Positions 19,552 to 32,263 of a stretch of DNA of 64,000 bases are shown piece by piece. Numbering within the stretch: the stretch's first letter is position 1; every line of letters starts with the position of its first letter. Made by a program: the position numbers and the translations under genes. The notes below the pieces were generated by a model that was not told the DNA's origin, did no database searches, and worked only from the letters and a program-made list of their open reading frames with translations. Source of the DNA: Anoplolepis gracilipes (taxonomy: Eukaryota > Arthropoda > Insecta > Hymenoptera > Formicidae); the NCBI RefSeq assembly GCF_047496725.1, contig NC_132975.1:3547501-3611500 (forward strand), given 5' to 3'.

Positions 19552-21637
19552 GAGATGGCTGCACATAATCTAAAAATCATTCTTTCGGTTGCCCCAGGTT
19601 AAGAATAAAAGTTGAAAATGTACTCTTTCAAATCCACTTTGATTTTTTAAGATTCGATTACTTTTGGCAGAGATATTCAGCTTTAAAATTGGTGAAAGAA
19701 CTTTAAACAGAATATCCATATAGTGAATGTATTCTTCATCGCGCCTACAGTTCAAAACGTGTGTCGCATATGTGCGTGTGTGCAGTAAAAGAGTACGAAC
19801 AAAGGCATTCTTTGTCTTCGTTGGGATGATGAAAACATATAGAAGATAGAGTTCGGAGTCGATAAATTTGTGAAAGTGATGAACCACGGGGTCCTAATCT
19901 TTCCTGTATCTACATCATCCCAATGCAGGCAAAGAATTGTCTTCTTTCTTCCGTAAATCGAAAGCTAAAATATTATAATAAAATAATTTTATGTAATGTT
20001 ATATTTTTCACTCGCTTTTATTCCTTATATTTCTAAAAAAATATCTTAAAGATATCTTTTTTGTGATGTCATGAAGACTTTATTAAAAAACATCTTCAAT
20101 TTAAATCGTATTTGTAAAACGTTTTAAAGATTTTTTTATGTCTTAAAGATTACCAAAAGATGTCTGAAAGAAATATTAAAAGCAACAAATTTTTTTTATA
20201 TCAATAAGAATAATTTTTGTATTACTAACTATATTCTTTTAGTTAGAACATACCCCACAGTTGTTAGTGCATGATATATTTTAATTTTTCTTGAAAATAT
20301 GATAATTTTTTATAATATTATGTTTATTTACAGGCGTACGTATACCGAGTTTATAGTACTGCGAACCATCAAGGATCTATAAATTTAAAGCCATATGTTA
20401 TAAACAATAAAATAACACAATTTTTACACTTTTTTATAATAAAATTATTTTATATTACAAAGCGAAAAAGGTTGGATAAAAAAGTTAACAATGCAAAGAA
20501 AAATAAAAATATATATCGAGTAAATTTTTACTTGATATCACAGTAAAAATTAACTTTCCTTGTTTTAGAATATAACTTAATCGCCATTTTTCACAAAATT
20601 ATTTTATCTATAAAAAACAATGTTGCCATGGTAAATGTTATCTCAAAATCATATATATTTTAAATTCGGTAACTTCGGTCGTTAAGAACTCGAGGGGAAG
20701 GGGATAGGCGTTGCTTGCAAGAATCGTGGCAAACATGTAATAATTAAACCCTGCTGAAGCTAGAAATGTACATACATGCACTTCGCGAATAATCAGATCA
20801 GTCAGTTAAGAAGTAGTGTATAACATGTGGAATTTCTTATACGTTTATCAAGGCTAACTCGACTCGATAACTATTTTCGATAAAATGCGTATTATTTTTT
20901 ATCTCTTTAATGAACTTAATCTATTAATTGATCTCTTTAATAGACTTTGTTATGATTTTATCTACTGTCCGTTTTTTAAATATTTTAAATTTGACAGTTT
21001 TAAATGTTATATATTTGCGATTATTCTATTTATATAATTTCATGTAAATAATATTTTGAGATTGACAAAAAAGGGCCGAAACGTCTGTTATTTTAGAATT
21101 TACGCGACAGACGTAAGATCTATATTATATGACACATATGATATATTTTAAAGAAATATCCAACAAATTAATATGTTTGCGCACTAATTACATCTCTAAT
21201 TCAGAAATACAAATTTTGTTTGTATCTTTATTGTACAATTTTATTTCTAAATTACACATTTTTTATTATAAATATTATAAAGTTATATACATATATATAA
21301 AAACCATTCACTGTGTTCATCAAAATGATCCATTGATGATGTAATTTAAATGTTTATCGTATCGATATGTATGTATGTATTTAACATATTAGAAGATTAA
21401 TACATTTACAATATATCAATTATAAAACTGTTTAGATTTATATTAATATATTACGTATGAAATAACTTATCATATTTGTTGATTAAAATTTTATGTGACG
21501 CATATATGTACATAAAAACATGTGATATATATGTATATATAAGTATAATATTTTATAATTGTATAAATATAATATATATATATAAAATAAGTCGTTAGCT
21601 TTTTAAGTCCGTAATTAATTGTTCGTATATTAACATT

Positions 21638-21686
<49 letters not shown>

Positions 21687-22865
21687 ACGACTTATTTTAA
21701 ATATATTAACTCTGTTAATTAAATCTACAATGGATAAATCCAACGTTTCAGTTCTCTGGCTGGACTCTCATCTTTAATGTGTCGCAGTAATATATGAATT
21801 ATAAAATTTATATAAATAAGTCTGTTGCAATATCCGCATTTTTCTAAATTGTCATTATAATAACGGTGACAAGTGGTAGATGGTTGGAGATAATTTTTCT
21901 TAAAATCGGAACCAGGAATCACCGATGTTTACGCTCAATTTTTGTCAAGCACCATTATATAAATAAATAAAAAAATTAATCAAGTTATTGATGTATATAT
22001 GAATGATCACACTATCATTACATAGTTTTATTAAGAAGAATTTGACTTTTTAAATAAGATTTTTTTGTGAGCATTATATGTATAATATATGTATAGTGAA
22101 AAGTTAATAAGAGTACTTACATAAAAAATAGTTTGCTTTATATTCTATAGATGCAGGATCGCAATATTGGATTGGAAATTCGGATCTTAGAAGTAATTGT
22201 CTTACATATCTATCTCTGGATCACTTGCGTATTGAAATGACGAAGTGTATTTCTTTATATATCATGTAAATAAAAGAATATTAGTAATTGAATATTAATA
22301 ATTGAAAATATATAGTAGAAATGTACGGATAATCAGAAACTAATATCTAAAATATTGATATATCTATACCTTGAAATATAAGCTACATAAGATGATTTTT
22401 TATATGACATATAGGCTAAATCATGTATGTAATACTTACATATATGATCTAAATGCATCGGGAAATATAACCATACTGATATAAAACCTTCTACCAGATT
22501 TTAATATAGTATAAAAATTTTGAAACTCTTGTCTGTTAAATGAAAAAAGAAATATAATTAATTTCTAAAAGTTATGTATATGTTAAAATATTTTTTAACC
22601 ACAAAATTTTTATTTTAAACTACTCTTATTTTAATATATTACCAAAACCAATTAATAATTATATAGCATTTCTGGTTTTAGAATGTTCTAATGTTATCTT
22701 AATTTTTTTCTGACAAAAGAAAATAAGAAAGCAAAATTACTTAAAAATGTTAAAAATAATTTTATAAAAATATATATTTAAAGTCGCTTTGTGTCAAATA
22801 CACGTTTTTAAAAAATTGATTATCTTTCTATCGTCCTTCTTTCTGCCTCTTTCTACAAAATAAAA
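19552..22865. other. AT-rich intergenic stretch; no gene supported
   Basis: It contains (AT)n at about 21643-21681. Short frames at 19570-19887 (-) and 21725-21922 (-), and splice-like frames near 20335 and 22150 (+), could not be linked to any family or extended by coherent splicing. Confidence 0.5.
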
Positions 22866-22874
22866 TTTAAATTT

Positions 22875-23087
22875 CTACTTCCTAAAAAATATCATTACAA
22901 TAATGCAGAATAGGATATAAAAATACATGATCAAATTCGGCGATATATCTTTCAGGGGTAAATTTCTCGTTTGAATATCAAAATCTTCAAAATCGATATG
23001 TTCATCATTTCCTTCATCGTTTTTATATTTTCTCCTTTGATAGACAATATGCGAGAAAACTATTGTTTCATAGACATTCTTCAACAA
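22875..23087 (-). CDS. Hypothetical C-terminal exon with a terminal membrane helix
   Basis: A 70-codon frame ends in a strongly hydrophobic segment (about residues 50-68) followed by FFRK and a stop, after an acidic stretch. The shape resembles the last membrane segment of divergent insect chemoreceptor-type proteins, but no motif allows an assignment and no upstream exon was found. Confidence 0.25.
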   Translation of the reverse strand: MLKNVYETIVFSHIVYQRRKYKNDEGNDEHIDFEDFDIQTRNLPLKDISPNLIMYFYILFCIIVMIFFRK

Positions 23088-23686
23088 GTAACATAAGTTA
23101 TTATATAAATTAATATAAGAAACGTACGTTGAAGTTTGCCAGCGAAGATATAGGAAGACGATTTTATATATTTACAATTAGTCAGTTTTTGGATATCAAT
23201 TTTTAAGAACAATAAAATTGCAAAATTATATAAGTTTTTGATATTTTTATGTATATGTATAACATTAAGTATATGTAGTAAGTATATATGTTTTAGAAAT
23301 TTTAATTTATAATATATACATTTTAATTTATAATATTAATTTAAATTTAATTTATATAATATATATCTTTTTAATTTAGAATATATGTTAAAATTAGGAA
23401 AAATATGAAGATTTATAAAATTAGATTATTTTTTGATATTTTTTGATATTTGGTAAAGAATTCGTTTCAATTCAATTTCTGCTTTTAATTTAATTTATTT
23501 ACTTATTATTTTTCTCTAGTTCCAAACAAAATATATATAACATACATAAATGTCATCTTATTATAATTAAAGTATGTATTTAAAATAATACAAATTTCGC
23601 AACATAAAAAAATTATAAAAAATAATATTTAGTATAGAAAATTTTGTGAAAAATATTTTTGTTTCTAATATTATATATATATATAT

Positions 23687-23937
23687 GTCGTAGGCAAATG
23701 GTTATTTTAGGAAAATAGCTTTTGACTAGGCAAATGCTCTCTGGCGTGTACGTATTAAAAAGTACATCTTGGAAAAGAACGTTTAGATACCCATCTAAGC
23801 ATAGGGAGACGGGGCGAAGCCCATAAAAAAATATAGCAAAACTTGAGAGTGCAGAAACTACCAAGGCTGACAGTACAGCCAGATAACCATTTGCCTAGTC
23901 AAAAGCTATTTTCCTAAAATAACTATTTGCCTACGAC
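23687..23937. mobile_element. 251-bp MITE with about 50-bp near-perfect inverted repeats
   Basis: Left GTCGTAGGCAAATGGTTATT and right complement differ at one or two of about 50 positions, with partial similarity continuing to about 60. Flanks are TATAT/ATATA. The interior is unique and non-coding. Confidence 0.9.
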
Positions 23938-24134
23938 ATATATATAATTATTTTAATTAATTATATTAATGTGCGTATTAAAACATATTAAATTTTTATA
24001 TGTTTAATTCTTTATTTGCTCATATTTGTTTTCTTTATAATTGTTGTTTTGCAGCGTAATTTCGAGAGAGAGAGAAATAAGAATACAATAATTTAAGATA
24101 ATTATAAATATTAATTTTAATATATGTATTTATT

Positions 24135-24139
<5 letters not shown>

Positions 24140-24216
<77 letters not shown>

Positions 24217-24239
24217 TATGTCTCTAATATATATATTAT

Positions 24240-24290
<51 letters not shown>
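24140..24290. repeat. Compound (CT)n-(AT)n microsatellite
   Basis: (CT)n 24140-24170, (AT)n 24171-24213, then a second (AT)n at 24243-24289. Confidence 0.95.
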
Positions 24291-24292
<2 letters not shown>

Positions 24293-24328
24293 CACTATTT
24301 TTATATTTCAACAATAATAATATAATAT

Positions 24329-25604
24329 TGTTACGTCCGATAGAATTCACGAGTCTTTTCTTTCATGATATTAATTATCAACAAATCTCTGACAAGCGAG
24401 ACGAGAGTAAAAAAATTCAAGCCGCTAGATAACGAATGTTAGAAACTGAGCAGGGCATAAATACTCAAAGGATCCTTTACATGCTTAAGAATTTTTAAAC
24501 AAACAGAGTCGCCGTAAACTGAGAGTGTCATTTAAAACTAGAGTCATAAATTGCAGACGGTAACGGAAAAACTGAGGACACATGATACGAGTGCTTGCCT
24601 GACAGACCACCCGTAGATGACAGCTGCTTACTATAAACTTTTTAGAATATAGCAACATGCGATAACTCTCCTCGACTGTATCGAATTCTCTATTGATTAA
24701 GACCAAAAGCCTCTAATAAAAGTCTCCACTTTTCCTTTTCTTTGCAAATACCTGCGTATCCTTCGGTTAAACTAGTATTTAACATACTGATACGAATAAA
24801 TACGCATACACGGTAATATTCGCAAAACTCTGATTTTCTCCTTCCTTTTCTTTCAAATAATATATAACGATTTATTAAAATCGTAATATTCTCTTCTCTT
24901 TCTATTCTCTATTGTAAAATACCATGCAAAATAATTAATAAAAAAATTGCTCAAAGTATATGAAATTATCAAAATAAACAAATAAATTTTGTGACTGGGG
25001 CTTGGTGAATGTTATTATTTAATTTTAATTTAGACTCATGTTTTAGTTAACTTAAATTTCAACCTTTTAATTTTAATTTAATCTAACGTACATGCGAGCA
25101 GCAAATCATACGCTTCTGACCATCTTTAATGTATACACTCACATTTACTTACTTATACATTTTATATTAGTTCATTTTCTTACTCTATTAATTATACATT
25201 GTAATGACCAATCAGAACCTAAGATTTTAACGTTAGAATTTTTCCCGCATTCTTCTGACTGATGACCTTCGAATTGGTGTAACAAATAATAATTACACGC
25301 GATAATAATTATAATCACCTATACATTACATTAACATTAGTATGTATAAATATATATATATTTGTATTTCTTTTTGTGTTATCGCAGATCTTAATTATGT
25401 TATATTCTGTATATTTATTCTTTTTTTCTTTTTAATTTTTTTCACAAATTATAATGTTTAATTTAATAATTCATTTAATTAATTAACCATACTCTTGTTT
25501 CCCTAATCCAAAATTGCACAAAGTCCCGTTCTGTGTCACAGAGGTCTAAGGCACTGTTCGTTTGTTCTTCCATAGACTCATCCTTCTCGAGTTCGGACGT
25601 AATA
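24329..25604. mobile_element. Solo LTR (TGTTACGTCC-type ends), 1276 bp
   Basis: It begins TGTTACGTCCGA and ends TCGGACGTAATA (expected ...ACA, one change), with ATAT duplicated on both sides (24325-24328 and 25605-25608). There is no internal domain and no protein. Ends match the LTR-type sequences at 34019, 42401/47117 and 60574, but the body differs, so it is a related rather than identical family. Confidence 0.75.
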
Positions 25605-26462
25605 ATATTATGTGCAACAAATTTATTAAAAATGGAGAAAAATAAAAATCTGTGGATTAAAAATGTAATAGCACTTATGCCTTATCTTTTATAAATTGAT
25701 ATCTAAAAATTACAAAAAGTAAAGAAAGAAAAATTAGAAGATAAAAGACATGTATTGTAGTAAGAGTTTTTAATATTTTTAAGTTACAAATAGGAAAAAA
25801 GCAAAAGATCGGCTAAGAAGATATTTCATGTAAATCTCGACTTGCGCGTAAAATTGTGCGCGTTTATTCGGCAGCAATCTACGTGAAAAATCATTTCTCC
25901 TGAGAAAAAAGTAAATATATAATTGTCATATAAATAGTAAAAGTATAGACTTAGCATTTGCCTTTATTTGAGGAGTGGGTACGTAGGAGATGTGCATGTA
26001 GAAGCACATTCAGAATTGTACAGTTGCGTTCTCTCTCGTTTGCCCATGCTATGAGTACAACACATGGACACATGCATGTTGGTTTTACAAATAAAATCTC
26101 GATTCTTGAAGGTTCTCCGTCAGCTATTCTCTCTGATAGTCAAGCGTGTACGACGACGTGGTACGACAATGGCTAAAAATTAATTATCTATTTATTTAGC
26201 TAGGTATTTATTCTTATATTTTATATTTATTTATTGAATAAATTATTGTCAGATTAAATTTAATCTTTATTTAAAGACTAAAATAAGGGTGACTGTCATT
26301 TAAATTAGATTAAAAAAAGTATATTGAAAATTTTTTTAATGTCACATTTTTTTTAAACAATTCATGTTAACATTTATATAAACATACAGCTATAAAATAT
26401 AAGAAATATACATATGTATACATATGTATATATAAGGTGTCCGGTAAAGATTGAATCAATGT
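25605..26462. other. Intergenic; nothing recognised
   Basis: AT-rich. A 72-codon frame at 25958-26176 (+) has no recognisable domain. Confidence 0.5.
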
Positions 26463-26877
26463 TCGTGAGCCGGTAGAGCGCATTAATCTCAACAGAAAAG
26501 TCCTTTACCATTTTGCGATTTTTGCAATAATGATTGAGAAATTAATTTTTAAAGATCGGCAAATCCGGCGCGAGTATCAGCGCGCCGCGAGAAGGACGGC
26601 CCACCGCTCACCGCTAGGCTAATTGATAATCGCTAATCAGTTGCTCTTATCAACGCTTCGCCTATGCCCCTGGTAATCGCGAATCGCGAGGCAGTGATTG
26701 CCTGTTTACGCGCGCTTAGCGACCAGCCTAGCGATGGGCCGTTCCTCTCGCGGCGTCCTGATACTCGCGCCGGATTTGCCGATCTTTATAAATTAATTTC
26801 TCAATCATTATTGGGAAAATCATAAAATGGTAGAAAACTTTTTTATTCAATTTAACCCGCTCTACCTGCACCCGAGA
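26463..26877. mobile_element. GC-rich palindromic MITE, about 415 bp
   Basis: The arms (left from 26463, right to 26877) pair over about 120-150 bp; each contains AATAATGATTGAGAAATTAA, GATCGGCAAATCCGGCGCGA and GACGGCCCA-like segments. The centre (about 26560-26760) is GC-rich against strongly AT-rich flanks. No open frame of note. Confidence 0.85.
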
Positions 26878-26977
26878 GGTGAATTTAACAAACAAAACAT
26901 AAATTAATTATATGTAAAGTTAAGTTTATTTTGTGAAAAAAATGTATTGATTTTTTCCAATACTTTTTTATTTTTAG

Positions 26978-27786
26978 TTACACGTGGTTTTCCATTATCA
27001 AGTTTTTCAGATAATTATAGTGCAATACCTTCTTTTCCGTTCTCGATGTACGATTTTTTAAATTTAAATTATAATTTATTCCGTTACTAGCTATTTTTTT
27101 AATCATTCCTTCAGATATAGTACCTTTGAGAAATTGCAGAGATGTAATAAAAGTAGTTGTTATTCGAGAATGCATTTCGTTTGTTATCGCGTCTGAATAT
27201 AATTTACGACTTATGAAAGAATTATTTTTTGAAATAATGAGATTTGCAATTTTTTGTAAAATATCAGTATCAAATTATGCGTTATGAAAATTTGTTGTTG
27301 TATTCATCTCTAGTAAATCTTCAGCTAACTTAGATAATTTGAACATTTCTGGATTTCGTCGGCGAGGCAGAAGTTTTTTTAAAAGTGGTAGACTATCTGA
27401 AAATCCTATAATAATATTTTTAAACAGCTCTGTCATAGACTACTAATTACAGCGCGAAGAAAGTGAGAAGTGTCAAATGTTGCGTTGTGTGCAATGTGCA
27501 TAATATGCATGGTTTTGATAGTAAATGTAAATATTCATAAAATGCTTGTAATGCAGCTTTTATGTTAATGGAGTTGACTTTTTTTCCATATAAGAATAAT
27601 TCGCCGGCGATATTCTCTAGTCCTGTTACTTTTGATGCTTTTGACGCAATGAGTTGTGTAGGATTCACATAAGTACAAAATATACTTTTTTCACATTTTG
27701 CTGCAATTTGCAAAATATCAGCAGTTTCTTATTGAAATCCTGATGTTTCTAAATCAAAGAAGACTATTTTGTATTTATGTGATTTA
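26978..27786 (-). pseudogene. DEDDh-type 3'-5' exonuclease domain, broken
   Basis: Read on the minus strand, IVFFDLETSGF near 27760 gives motif I (DLET). An ILQIAAK segment follows, then SKVTGLE near 27620. A second frame contains a SLPLLKKLLP segment (near 27380) and HNA-x-FDTDIL near 27270, the H-x4-D motif III. The order is that of DnaQ/TREX/PML-exon-9-like exonucleases, several of which are carried by or derived from DNA transposons. In-frame stops just after motif I and inside motif III, and frame changes around 27440, show it is dead. It lies directly downstream of a Harbinger-like N-terminus. Confidence 0.6.
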
Positions 27787-27993
27787 TCAAATAAATAGCA
27801 AAGGAACTTGTAAGACATTACATAAATAATGCACTGCATTTTTTGACAAAAGAAAGATTCCAATAAATTGTCGGTCTGTCATATTAAACGGAGAGACATT
27901 GTCTCGTAGAGATTTCATTATAGCATAGTTTTCTCTCATAATATCTTCCTCTTCTACAGCTTCTAAGATACCCAACATCACAGCAAAAGCCAT
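27787..27993 (-). pseudogene. PIF/Harbinger (HARBI1-like) transposase N-terminus
   Basis: A 68-codon frame from ATG 27993 has the layout of HARBI1-like N-termini: an acidic helix, then SLRDNVSPFNMTDRQFIGIF and a short Leu-Ser-Lys-x-Ala-Val helix. No DDE catalytic region follows; the frame runs into the exonuclease remnant instead. Probably a rearranged or recombined transposon copy. Confidence 0.5.
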
Positions 27994-28009
27994 TTTTACA
28001 AATATATAA

Positions 28010-29547
28010 CCTTAACATATAAATAATCTTATCTATCTCTTGTATTCTTATTTTTTAGATCTTTTATAAACATCTGTAATAAAAATAAATGTATAATAAT
28101 TTTATCAAATGTAAATAATTTTATCAAAAACGTGAGAGAAATAGAAATTGTCAAATAAATAATACAAGAGAACTCTTACATGTTATTATTAAAATGAAAA
28201 ATAACAATTATTGTAATTATTTATTTTTTTTTATCTAATTGTAAGATAGACGTATATCAACATTTACTTTAATAAACTAATGCATTTCAGTTTTTTCACA
28301 AAGTTTGTAAAAAAAAATTGTTCATATACAAAGTATTGAAGTAATATTAAAGGAAAATTTTGAATTTTTCGATAAATATTACTTACAAAGTCGAATAAAT
28401 AATGCTTAGCAAATCTTGAAACCATGTCAGAGTTGAAAATTATTTTCTCTAGTTATATATAGTACTGTATTTTATATATAGTACTGTACTCTATAATATA
28501 TATATATATATATATTATAGAGAGAAATATATTATAGTTATAACGCATGCGTTAAATAATTCGTAACGCATATTTCGCATTTTCGTATTCCATAAATATA
28601 TCTTAACGCATGACATTACGAAGTTAACGTTATACTTGCGTTATGCAATTCATTACTAGAAATTTGTATTCTCTGAGATACCATAACGCATTTTTTAACG
28701 CGCTTGCTTGCGTTATGTAAAATAACGCTAACGCGAGACATTGCGCCGCGTTATACATTTAAAATTATCACGTTACATTAAGTTAAGTGATCACAAAGGT
28801 AAGTATTTTTCTAATTAAAAACATGTCATTTTATATAATTTAATTATTTATTATTATTTACAATTATTATTTATAATAAAAGTATTATATTTTTATTTAT
28901 TAATTTAATTATTTTATTTATATTTATTTTTTTCTAAAACATTTATTTTTTGATTAAATTATTTACATTTGATAAAATTATTATACATTTATTTTTATCT
29001 AATGATATAATGAAATTTTGCTTTGCTATAAAATATACATATATATACGCAAAATTATAAGAGCATCTATACTGATGCTATTGCACAAGTAGGATAGATT
29101 TGTTTCTCTAACATTATTACTTGGATTACAATAAAGTATCTTTTTAATTTAGAATTTCAGATTGCAATATACATATTATTATTTTGTAATTTTCTATCTT
29201 TTTCTATCAAAGCATATGTAGATATATGTAGAATAGAAATATTATATTATCCGTTTTTTACATTTTCGCTTTTCTTTTGTAAGGGTACGTGACAACAGTC
29301 GGAAGATAGTGGGAGAAAGGACAAGATCTTCAAATTTACTCTCGAATAAGAGAGGACAGAGTGTGGGAGAGTGGGAGACTTGTAGTGTACATATGTGCTC
29401 TCTGCAATCAACAGACGCGTAAGAACAGTGTAACAGTAAACATCGTGTGGTTTCAAGCAGGGAACTAATTATAGGCGAATAGTTTGTTGCAATTAATTTG
29501 AATTATATTATCATATTTTGTATGTGTTTCACTGAATTATTTTCGTA
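28010..29547. other. Intergenic DNA with a TAACGC-rich patch
   Basis: AT-rich. Between about 28535 and 28760 the motif TAACGC/GCGTTA recurs around ten times on both strands, adjacent to a palindromic (TA)n block at 28484-28530. No gene was recognised. Confidence 0.6.
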
Positions 29548-29713
29548 ATGGGTCCAATCATATGCTTACCTGAAGAAGCGATAGTTATCATCTTCTTGGT
29601 TATAATGATATCAGCATTCAGAATATCATTAAGATCAATACTTCAGATGTATGTACAACCAGTTCGAGTGGGAAGTCAAATACGACGAGTATCGGAAAAA
29701 AGTTTTCTTAAAG
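29548..29713 (+). CDS. Candidate first coding exon of a small membrane protein
   Basis: ATG 29548 opens 55 codons with an N-terminal hydrophobic segment (about residues 11-24) and a basic tail, ending at a good donor (AAAG|GTAATT, phase 1). The upstream 200 bp is less AT-rich. No downstream exon was found, so the gene is unproven. Confidence 0.3.
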
Positions 29714-30166
29714 GTAATTCTGTTTATAAATTTTTTAAATTTGATTTCACTAATCCTATCGTACAATGTATCATACATGTACAAAAAATACTTTTAATAA
29801 AAGTAAAGTAAATAAAAATATAAAACCATAATATAAGAAAATCAAGAGAGATAAAAAAATTTTCGAGCCAACAATATAGAAATGAATATAAATTTATTTT
29901 TCTTTTTGAATAAATTAAATAAAACTTATTTTTCTTTAATAATTAAAAGAAAATTTTTTTAATAATTAAAAGGCGATATCTGCTTCTTGCCTTTTTGTAC
30001 TTTGATTCTTTATTATTTGATCCTTTAAATTCTCTAGCCCTATTTAGAGACGATTTTTTCTCAGCGAAAATGTTGAGGCAATAATTTTCGATTTAAAAAG
30101 GAGGGTTTTTTGTAAACTAAACTTGTTCAAGTTAAAATAGTTCTAGTCGCGGGATCGTTACGGTTT

Positions 30167-32198
30167 TTAACGGCGAAACTCGGGATTCGGCGCATAATAA
30201 TTTGCTAATGACGTTTTTATTTTTTTCTGTCGATCGCACGTAAATGCACGCTCCGTAGGATCTATGGATCTCGATTCGCCGATACGATTATTCGAATTGC
30301 GGAACGGTAAGCGAACCACGTAGCGTCCTTCGCTATCACGAGTAACATTTTTTGTAAAGTGTTTTTCACAATCTCTTTCTTCATCCGACCACGGTTTGTT
30401 TTCTGTGACCTCTTCGATCGTCCAAAATTTAGTTAATTGACTTTCTAAATTTGTCAAGTAGCACAATGTCGTTTTGACATTATTTTGCATTGAGGAGTTA
30501 CCGGCGACTACCCATCCTAGTTGCGTTTTTTGTAAATATAAATCATAACCGTTGTATGATAAATTAATTTGACCGACCGAAAATAATGACAATGTAGCCC
30601 CCGATCCGATTAATAAGTCGATAGTGCGCGGTAAGTGAAATTCCGGGTCGGCTAATTTAATATTTCGAGGAATTTTGACCAGATCTCGAGAAAAAACTTC
30701 CGACGGAATTAAGTCTGCGATAGCCGGTAGAGTCAGGCATGTTAGATTTTTAGAAAAGTCCCCTTTCGTTGATTGTATAGTGACTTGAACTATGTCTTTC
30801 GATTCGGAATTCATAGCGTTAATTACACTAACTGGTATCGATTGTTTAACCGTACGTAGACTCAGCTTGACGACCGATTCGGATATAAAATTCGCGGTAG
30901 CACCCGTATCCAATAGAGCACGGCATTTTGTTAGATTATGTTTGTTATCACGGATGTATGACGGGTACCGGCAGAAATGGTGTCCGTCGACAACTTCAGC
31001 GTTACACACATACAACAGAAATCATATGTATACATATGCACTAACTTCATGTATATGCGCGTGATCCTGAAGTTGCCGACGGACACCATTTCTGCCGTTG
31101 CGAATAATTGCGACTTGAACATAGGTAAAATTGTCGCGATGCTCCATGCACTCCCCCCGGTCGGAACGATTCGTCAATCGGATTTATTTGCTTCGGATTG
31201 CGTCATGTTGTTCTTGCTCGAGATACGAGCATCATAATTATCAAGATGTAAAAGTGTGTTATGACGTTTCTGGCAAATTGTGCAATTTGAAAATTTACAC
31301 GGAGTACCGCGATGAGAACGCAAACAATTATAACACAATTTTGCATTTTTTACCATTTCGATACGCTTATTAACCGGTAAGTGTTTGAATTTGTCACACA
31401 TGTAAAGTGGGTGTCGTTTAGTATTGCAAACTGTGCAATTTCGAGATGCGCTAAACATAAAGGCTCGATTTACCGGACCGGTGCGTTTTCTTTTCGCCGG
31501 AGGTTCGCTTTCGTCTTATCGGATTCTAATAATTTTGATTGATCTCCTTTTGACGCACAAACTGCGATTTTATATAGAAATTCGTATAGCTGATCGAGAG
31601 AGGGAAATTCATCTCTTTCAAGAGACGCTTCCCATTTTTCTAAAGTAGTTTTCGATAATTTGTTCTCAAGAATGTGAACGATCCTTCCATGTGCTTTTGA
31701 ATAATTTATTCCGTCTATCGTAAAAATCTTTATTTTGTTCGCGGCCTCGCCTTTTAATGATGACTTGAGATAGTGCAATTTGTCGATATCCGTTAAGTCT
31801 GATTGTGAATCGATTAAGTTGTGAAATGCGTTTTTGAATGAAAGCCAACTTTCAAATTTACCGTCGAACGTAGGTAAAGGCGCTAAAGGGAAGCTTGATT
31901 AGTCGCTCTCGCTTTGCTGCTATAGGCGTCGGCCGATCTGTCTGATTATCATCGCGCGTTTCGTTAATGTCTACGTTCGAACTGCTTGCTAGGATTAAAT
32001 GATTTAATTTTCTACTTTACCCGCGAGAGAATAAAACCGATCTTGTATGCTAGTAAATTCGTCTTGGTGACTCTCGTTAGGTTCTAATACTACGAGCTCA
32101 TCATTATATTCTTCAAACGCGTGATATAAATCTGTTAAACGTGACATTCTTAGTTTCAGTGTCGTATCGTCTAATTTTCCCTTATCGAAGAATTGCAA
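30167..32198 (-). pseudogene. BEL/Pao gag-protease polyprotein, 5' part, frame-broken
   Basis: The reading begins at 32198 with an acidic helical gag segment and continues in shifted frames through 31848-31470 (DUF1759-type gag core). A Cys/His-rich segment follows (31458-31174, with CxxC, CYNC and CTICQ knuckle-like motifs), then the aspartic protease with LLDTGATANF near 30917 (DUF1758). The frame ends at 30167 in the linker before the RT. At least two frameshifts and an inserted inverted repeat (30969-31097) break it. The upstream gag half and the RT/RNase H/integrase half are missing or decayed. Confidence 0.8.
30969..31097. repeat. 129-bp inverted repeat inside the BEL/Pao gag-protease region
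   Basis: Arms of about 35 bp (CGGCAGAAATGGTGTCCGTC and its complement) enclose a 60-bp AT-rich spacer with CATATGTATACATATG. It falls between the zinc-knuckle and protease segments. It is either a nested MITE or a local inverted duplication. Confidence 0.85.
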
Positions 32199-32263
32199 GT
32201 TTACAAAAAACGATGACCTCCTTCAAGACATTTTCACTAAGGAAAAATCGTCTCTAAATTGAC

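Larger units (their letters stand above)
30041..32260 (-). mobile_element. Truncated BEL/Pao retrotransposon, minus orientation
   Basis: Gag, zinc knuckle, protease and the start of the RT region are present; the rest is missing beyond about 30150. A segment beginning TTTAGAGACGATTTTT occurs at both limits in opposite orientation (30043-30080 plus strand, 32222-32258 minus strand), so the fragment is flanked by inverted copies of its own 5' leader. Confidence 0.8.

Noticed and set aside
22140..22270. Possible exon (SIDAGSQYWIGNSDL...)
   Set aside because: Open for about 40 codons after an AG, but no partner exon, start or family could be found.
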